Below, piece by piece: positions 58,430-64,000 of a stretch of DNA of 64,000 nucleotides; the first letter of the stretch is position 1; every line of letters begins with the position of its first letter. The stretch covers positions 1,172,501-1,236,500 of the forward strand of contig JACCIC010000139.1 of assembly GCA_018907035.1 (NCBI GenBank). Reading direction: 5' to 3'. Made by a program: the position numbers and the translations under genes. Below the pieces are notes generated by a model. The model was given only the letters and a program-made list of their open reading frames with translations, was not told where the DNA came from and did not search any database. The stretch is from Sycobia sp. Sy_11. Its lineage: Eukaryota; Arthropoda; Insecta; Hymenoptera; Epichrysomallidae.

Positions 58430-59160
58430 GAAATGCGCGCACATTTGCATAATAATTCGTATATGACTTTAAATCCACTCCTCCCCTTTCCTCTCTTCGT
58501 CGTAAAAATTTAAGCTATGCGGTAATTGAATATACGGGGCTTGTAATTACGTATACAGGATTCCTTTATTTTTACGGATCGATTTACGAATATATATATA
58601 CACAGATATTTAAAATAGACTTCAAATCTTATTTATGATATTTATTTATTTTTTAAAATTACGTAAACAAATATCGACTTATTTAAAGTTCAGATTTCTT
58701 CATGTCAGATATACTAAGATAGAAATATGAGACTATAAGATATGTACGTATGCGTATCAACCAATTCAAACGAACTGTCTGGTACTAAAAATTAACGATG
58801 TTTATTATGAGATAATATTCAAAAAAATGTTGTTCGCCACCTAGTGGGACCACGGCATAACTGAGGGAAACTACCGAAATTACTGACATACATATAGACG
58901 AAATAATGAAATCGATGAAGATTTTAGAGTTGTTTCTCAGATTTTTATAATTAAGTCGCAATATCACCTATACAAATAAGTGTTTATTCATTGATTGATA
59001 AGTTAAATTAAGTTAAAATTTTACGTACGCAACTTTGTACAATATATATATTGTACAATATATTGTACATAGGAAACGCATAGGACTAAGACGGGTAAGA
59101 CTTGTGGATAGACTGATGGATAATAATGGAAAAAATTATTAAAATTTTATGTCCGAACGA
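58430..59160. other. AT-rich unique block
   Basis: AT-rich DNA containing the nested TTGTACAA palindromes at 59035-59069. No frame of note. I see no gene. Confidence 0.6.
59035..59069. promoter_or_regulatory. nested TTGTACAA palindromes
   Basis: TTGTACAA at 59035-59042 and 59051-59058 form a perfect 24-bp palindrome around eight alternating T/A bases. A third box, TTGTACAT at 59063-59070, gives an overlapping perfect 18-bp palindrome (59052-59069). The box centres are 16 and 12 bp apart. They could be sites for a dimeric regulator or a cruciform. No factor is assigned. Confidence 0.3.
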
Positions 59161-59366
59161 CCTCGAGAGAGATGCGCGCTAGACTCGCGAAATAATTCAT
59201 CATTCTATTCCCAATAGCCGTCCAGCGCGTCCTTTCAATATCCGACTTGAAAAGTCCGCGAGTATACAGGCCGCGTTCGAAAGTCGTTCGGCGGTAGGGG
59301 GCGAAATCGGAAAAACGTCTTGTCATACGGCCGGGGGCATCGGTGGCGGGCCGAGACGTGCCGACG

Positions 59367-59372
<6 letters not shown>

Positions 59373-59408
<36 letters not shown>
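59373..59408. repeat. (GA)n microsatellite, 36 bp
   Basis: Pure GA run. Confidence 0.95.
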
Positions 59409-59417
<9 letters not shown>

Positions 59418-59709
59418 GGTGGGATGGGGTGAGGGCAGCGGCCGGCCGCGTTGGGCGGAAACGCCGGAACAACCGGAGACGGCCGATCTCGCGCGCGAGG
59501 CACTCGACCGCGCGGCCGCAGAATTCGGCGCGATCGTTCGCCGTCGCAGGGGGTCTCTCTCGACGGCCTCTTCTGGCGAGCGATATACGCGACGCGCTAA
59601 CTCCCCCCCCCCCTCGCCCCTGTCCGTCCGTCGCGTCGGGGTTTCGACTTAATTGAATTTCCATCAAAGGCTGGCGCTGGAGGTCCGTTCCGCTTCCGGA
59701 CCCCTTTCT

Positions 59710-59735
59710 CCTCTCTCTCTCTCTCTCTCTCTCTC
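59710..59735. repeat. (CT)n microsatellite, 26 bp
   Basis: Pure CT run. A second, shorter one lies at about 59955-59977. Confidence 0.9.
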
Positions 59736-59947
59736 CTCCCGCACTCTCTTTTGGCCCTCGTGTTTTTTCAGTCTTTTCCGTTTTTTTTCACCTTTCACTA
59801 CCCCCCCCCCGCCCCTCAGCGCGGCTCCGGCGCCTCTGTCCGCGCGCGTTAGTCGGCGTTTCGATTATCCGTCCTATAGGGCAGGCATACATAGAAACCG
59901 CAGTGGCTTACGAACGTACTGCTTGTCACCGAGTGTTCTCTTGGCTT

Positions 59948-59978
<31 letters not shown>

Positions 59979-60149
59979 TTCTCCCCACTTCTATGCGGGG
60001 TCTGCAAAAACCGTCCGGAAATTTGTTACATCGAATCCTGCCGGCATCTGTTCGGATTGGCCCGTGCCTCTTGTTGGAATCCAGCAAGGAAACTATATAC
60101 GCGCCATTGCGCCATGATTTTCGTACGAATATCTGTAGGTTGTTATTGA

Positions 60150-61270
60150 TCCATAAGTGCGGTGAAATCCTATAAAAAGATTCTTTTACCAGCCAGACTC
60201 CCCGTCAAAGCTGTTTTACTCGAATAAAAAACCCCTCAGCCCGTACTCAAATCCGATAAAGAAATATTATTCGATTGCTACTTAAGAATTTCTCAGGCTT
60301 TAACTAGAATTATTACGTGGATAAAATAATAACATTCTATCCTTTACGATATAGAATTATAATAAAATAAAATAAATTTTATTGCAGTGAATGGTAGTGA
60401 GTGACAATATTATCTTTCCACTAATTTATTATTTTCTGTAAAATTATTTTTTAGTTGTTGCATCACACATCAAACTTTTCATATATATTTATATTATCAT
60501 ATTTCTTTTTACAAATAATTAATTTATTTAGCTGAATTCGTCGAGAAAAAAGAACGTAATTTAATTTGAGTTATTCATAAGATATGTATATTATAAAATT
60601 TTACTATTTTTGTTCAGTTGAACTAAAGAAAGAGTAATTAAAAACGTATTTCTTTCCTACGCTATCTTTAACTAAACATTTCTTTCCATTTCAATTTTTA
60701 TATAATAACCGAAATAAAGCATAGTTACTCGATTGCTTTTGGATTAGATTTTTCGAATATTTGTTTTTAATAACAGTTTTTTTTTAAAAGGCATCGATAC
60801 TTTCTGAAATTCAATTCCACGTAATCGTTACTTTTCAGCGCAACCTCCGATCACTATCGTGGACCGTGAAAATTTTTCGAAGATTACACAACAACAAAAT
60901 CCTAATTTTTCTTTACACAAGTAAATATAAGCATATTTATGTGCATTCAGATTCGTCGTAGAAATTCATAGAAGAGACTTTTTCTTAGTTTTCGTTACAT
61001 AACATTTGAAAACCTGAACCACGTGGGATATTTTTTAAGAGAAAATACCAACCTTTCCTACATACATGCATATCCAAGCAAAAGATAAAAAAATATCCAA
61101 GTACATTCACACAAGTAATTCTTATATAATTTATAGCTGTTTTCTGAAGTTCCTCTAATATATAGGGGAAAGCGCCACCGACATCTACTTGAAAATGACT
61201 TACATTAAGAAATTAAGCTGCAGAATCCTGACTAAATCTGGCTGGTCGATTTTCCTCCAAATCCCCGGCA
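60150..61270. other. AT-rich unique block
   Basis: About 1.1 kb of AT-rich DNA without microsatellites or frames of note. I see nothing specific. Confidence 0.6.
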
Positions 61271-61756
61271 ATTAACATTCGCTACGTCCGTAAATTCGCG
61301 CCGCGTAGGCGCCCGTATATTTCTTTCGTGAATTTAAGCTTCGGATATAGACCGTCGCGTGACAAGAGTCGATTACACCTATATCACTTACATACTGGAA
61401 CAAGATTATCAACGATCAACGAAATCTCATGCGAGATCGAGTCGGCGCACATTCGCCCCGATTTGCCCCGTTGGACAATTTTAAAAGGATATTTCGCGGA
61501 AGAAACGTGGGGACGAGGAAGCTGAAAAACTCCGCGCGACGCGGCCGTACGCCCGAGCGCTTGCTTCTGGTGCTGCATTAAAGAAGAGAGGCGCGGCCCG
61601 GGGGGCGAAAATCGCGATGAAAGGCGTCGAGGGGGGGGAGGGAGGCGGGTTTTGTGCGGTAATGACACGGCCGGTTGATTACGAGGTGCCGGCGACCGCC
61701 CTGGCGCGCGATAACGCGATTAATTGCGTGTTACACACGTCCCCCCGATATATTAT

Positions 61757-61784
61757 TATTATATATATATGTCTACATATATAA

Positions 61785-61826
<42 letters not shown>
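61757..61826. repeat. interrupted (TA)n tract, about 70 bp
   Basis: Several TA runs broken by TGT, CTACA and TAAA variants. Confidence 0.85.
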
Positions 61827-61972
61827 GCATAACCAGCGGCGAGATGCTGAGCGACGGCATAGTTATAAATACGCTTGGCGCGTGCTCGCCGGCCGTTAAA
61901 CCCGCGGGGGTGCGCGGACCTGGGTCCGCGCGTTTTAAGTTCGCCGCACGGCGCGGCCTGCACATATATATT

Positions 61973-61976
<4 letters not shown>

Positions 61977-62016
<40 letters not shown>
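61977..62016. repeat. (TA)n microsatellite, about 40 bp
   Basis: Pure TA run. Confidence 0.95.
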
Positions 62017-62019
<3 letters not shown>

Positions 62020-62891
62020 TATAAGCTCATTGTTATCGATATCGCGTACGCGGGCTCGGCGTCCCTCCCCCCGTCCCGAATAGCAGTAGGGCGTCGCGAT
62101 TTGCCGGCGAATAAATTTCGGCACACACCCACGCTCCCCGCGACGGTCCGGGGCGGGGGGAGGTGGGCGCAGTTATCGCTTTTTTTGGCCCGGGTCGACA
62201 TTTATGGCTCCCCCTTCCCACTCGCGCCGTCCCCGACCCCCGCCCCTACCGCGCTTTTTTTCTCGCCCCTCTCGTCCCTCTTCGAAACCCGTCGGACGAT
62301 CGCATTAAAATAGGGGAATTAATAAAGCGCGGCGCGAGGAGGACGATGGGGGGCGGTGGGGGGGGGGGAGAGGATCGAAAGAGCCGATGCGCGCCCGCGC
62401 GCATTGGCAGCGCGGCCGACTCCTGCGGTTTATCATCTGTGGATGATGGCCTCGCCGCCTCTCCTCCTCCCCGCCCCCACCCCACGTCCCGTAAAAGCCA
62501 TTCGTTTCAATGCCTGCATTCACGTCTGGGCGAGCTCCGCTAAAAGCTTTGCATAGACCTTCTCGCCCCTAACCGCCCTCCCCTCCCCCCGCCGTGCCCT
62601 CGCTCCTACGACCCACCCATCCAGCCCTACCGAACCCCGTACTCCCCCCCCTCCCCCCTACACCCCGCCCTAAAAGCCGGCGCGAATTCCGCGGCCTTTC
62701 CGGCGAACGACTTCTTCGCCGTTACGGGGCGACGTTTCGGTCGCGCCCGATATCGCGAACGTTCAACCCCGCGCTCGTCGAGGCGGGGTCTTATAATACA
62801 GTCGAGATGCGCCCGGAAATTTTCGTTCGTTCAATTGCGCGTACCGTGCCTAATTCGAAAAATGCACTATACATATAGCTGTACAGATACA

Positions 62892-62898
<7 letters not shown>

Positions 62899-62945
<47 letters not shown>
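62899..62945. repeat. (AT)n microsatellite, 47 bp
   Basis: Pure AT run near the end of the last CpG-rich block. Confidence 0.95.
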
Positions 62946-62948
<3 letters not shown>

Positions 62949-63099
62949 GTTGGACTCCGAGAGTTGAAATATGGGGGAGTATGCGCTGTGAATATGTGAG
63001 TATTCAGATAGCGCGCTCTGGCGACCCGACCCCGTGATGGGAACTAATGTTGGGGGTGGGAAGGGGGAGGAAAAACGGCATTGTGCGAGCTCTGTATTT

Positions 63100-63640
63100 G
63101 CCTTCATGATATTGAATTGAATTATGTATTAAAAGTAATAAATAAATGTGACAAATCGTGCCCGTTACCGCAGAAAATGGATTTGATAATCATTGTTTTA
63201 TAAATTTTTATTGCATTACACTGTTACATTAGTCTGTAACTTGCGTCGTTTTTATTTATTATGGAGGTCGCGTCGATCTGACAACGGACGGTAGACGAAT
63301 CGATCGATTTGAAGCATTTTCATTATGAGCTAGCAATATAGGTTCTATATGTCTGAATTGAAGTGAATTAACTGCTCGCCGTACACTTTTTGAAATACAG
63401 TTAATAATTAGTTTAAATTTATAAACATATGATTATAATAATTCATACAAATGGAGTCTACAGTAATCCACGAACCTGTGACCGTGTACTGCCCTCGTTG
63501 GTTTACTTCGCCACGGTTTATTTTCGTAACAATCCCAGCGTTATTTTCAGTATTTATTTATAAATATCTATACTGATTATCTACTTTATTTCGGCGCAGT
63601 GTCCTGATCCCCATTAGTCTCTCCGGTATTTTATTTTCAG
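63100..63640. other. AT-rich unique block, possible intron
   Basis: AT-rich unique DNA leading to a pyrimidine-rich acceptor-like end (ATTTTATTTTCAG) at 63640. I see nothing else. Confidence 0.5.
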
Positions 63641-63932
63641 CTCTTGGAAATTTCTAAACTTCGCCTTGCGATCAATAACGACTGACACGAGCTTTAACGC
63701 GCAACGATTTACGCGTCACGTTTCATTTGAAAAAATTCAGCGCATCGGTCACTTGATACTTTTTCGACTCTGTCCCCTGCTTGCTTTAGCCGACGAACGG
63801 GCTTCGGTAGATTCTTATCTGTCCTCGATCCTCGGATCCTCGTACACAGAAAATACAGAGGAAAATCCGAAAACTCCAATCCCACACTTCGGAGCATATA
63901 AGTTTTCCCGATATTATCTCGACTCATCGTAG
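63641..63932 (+). other. candidate acceptor-led terminal exon (unverified)
   Basis: TCTCTCCGGTATTTTATTTTCAG ends at 63640 and fits a 3' splice site well. From 63642 the frame is open for 96 codons to TAG at 63930-63932, with no ATG near its front and no simple repeats. The translation has ordinary composition. It includes a hydrophobic stretch (Leu-Ile-Leu-Phe-Arg-Leu-Cys-Pro-Leu-Leu-Ala-Leu-Ala) and then an acidic and Pro-containing tail, but no domain I know. The opposite strand is also open over much of it. Frames of this length are expected by chance. The neat acceptor is the only reason to single it out. Confidence 0.17.
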
Positions 63933-64000
63933 ACCGCTCGTCGGGAGCGTGTGCTTTTTCTTTTATTTGCATTCTGGATATTTTTACGCTGCGCAGGCGT
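63933..64000. other. window edge
   Basis: The last 68 bases are of mixed composition with no feature I can name. Confidence 0.5.

Larger units (their letters stand above)
55720..58430. other. block very dense in GA/CT tracts
   Basis: At least eight GA/CT tracts and two TA tracts in 2.7 kb, the highest density in the window. Intervening sequence is mixed. Long frames on both strands are repeat-driven. I see no gene. Confidence 0.6.
59160..60150. other. CpG-rich block
   Basis: CpG-dense DNA with GA and CT tracts and a GCGGCCGC site near 59513. An acceptor-like string ending TTTTTTCAG lies near 59770 with no convincing exon after it. A + frame at 59903-60175 ends in about 45 ordinary-looking residues but begins in a CT tract. 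I see no supported gene. Confidence 0.55.
61270..63100. other. CpG-rich block with TA tracts
   Basis: CpG-dense DNA with C and G runs and three TA-rich tracts. Overlapping frames on both strands are Pro/Arg/Ala/Gly-rich. I see no supported gene. Confidence 0.55.

Overview
This window reads as nuclear DNA of a metazoan, most likely an insect. A hymenopteran (ant, bee or wasp) is my best guess. That guess rests on style only: abundant CpG with no visible depletion, very frequent long (TA)n and (GA)n/(CT)n dinucleotide tracts, and a mosaic of AT-rich and CpG-rich blocks each about 0.5 to 2.5 kb long. Nothing in it looks bacterial, viral, plasmid-borne or organellar.

No gene can be annotated with confidence. 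No open frame encodes a domain I recognise, and there is no recognisable tRNA, rRNA, snRNA, microRNA, CRISPR array or transposase. Most of the longer open frames come from three artefacts: TA tracts read as Ile-Tyr, GA/CT tracts read as Ser-Leu or Arg-Glu, and CpG-rich DNA that lacks stops on both strands. The simplest reading is a long intron or an intergenic stretch, possibly beside a developmental gene. Several low-repeat islands carry TAAT-type homeodomain-like sites and short perfect inverted repeats, as insect regulatory elements often do.

Layout: AT-rich blocks lie roughly at 1-400, 1560-3020, 3720-4560, 5270-6200, 7430-8000, 8620-11230, 13960-14900, 15840-16490, 18220-19160, 19960-21060, 23200-24290, 25560-27400, 28210-29160, 31500-32950, 34320-34930, 36180-37400, 40620-41480, 41880-43450, 45180-46460, 48660-50930, 52600-53780, 54910-55720, 58430-59160, 60150-61270 and 63100-64000. 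CpG-rich blocks fill the gaps, and long microsatellites often sit at or near the joins.

The best places to look for real genes, all weak, are these. A short ATG-to-splice-donor segment lies at 28140-28178, downstream of a CpG-rich stretch. An ATG-to-donor segment at 52422-52493 is phase-compatible with an acceptor-to-stop segment at 53540-53629. An acceptor-led open frame lies at 63641-63932. A stop-poor island lies at 10846-11142. The best regulatory candidates are the palindrome cluster at 33260-33344, the homeodomain-site island at 17580-17752, the TTACGAG inverted repeat at 36045-36064 and the nested TTGTACAA palindromes at 59035-59069. I found no self-evident new biological system. The findings are leads to test.
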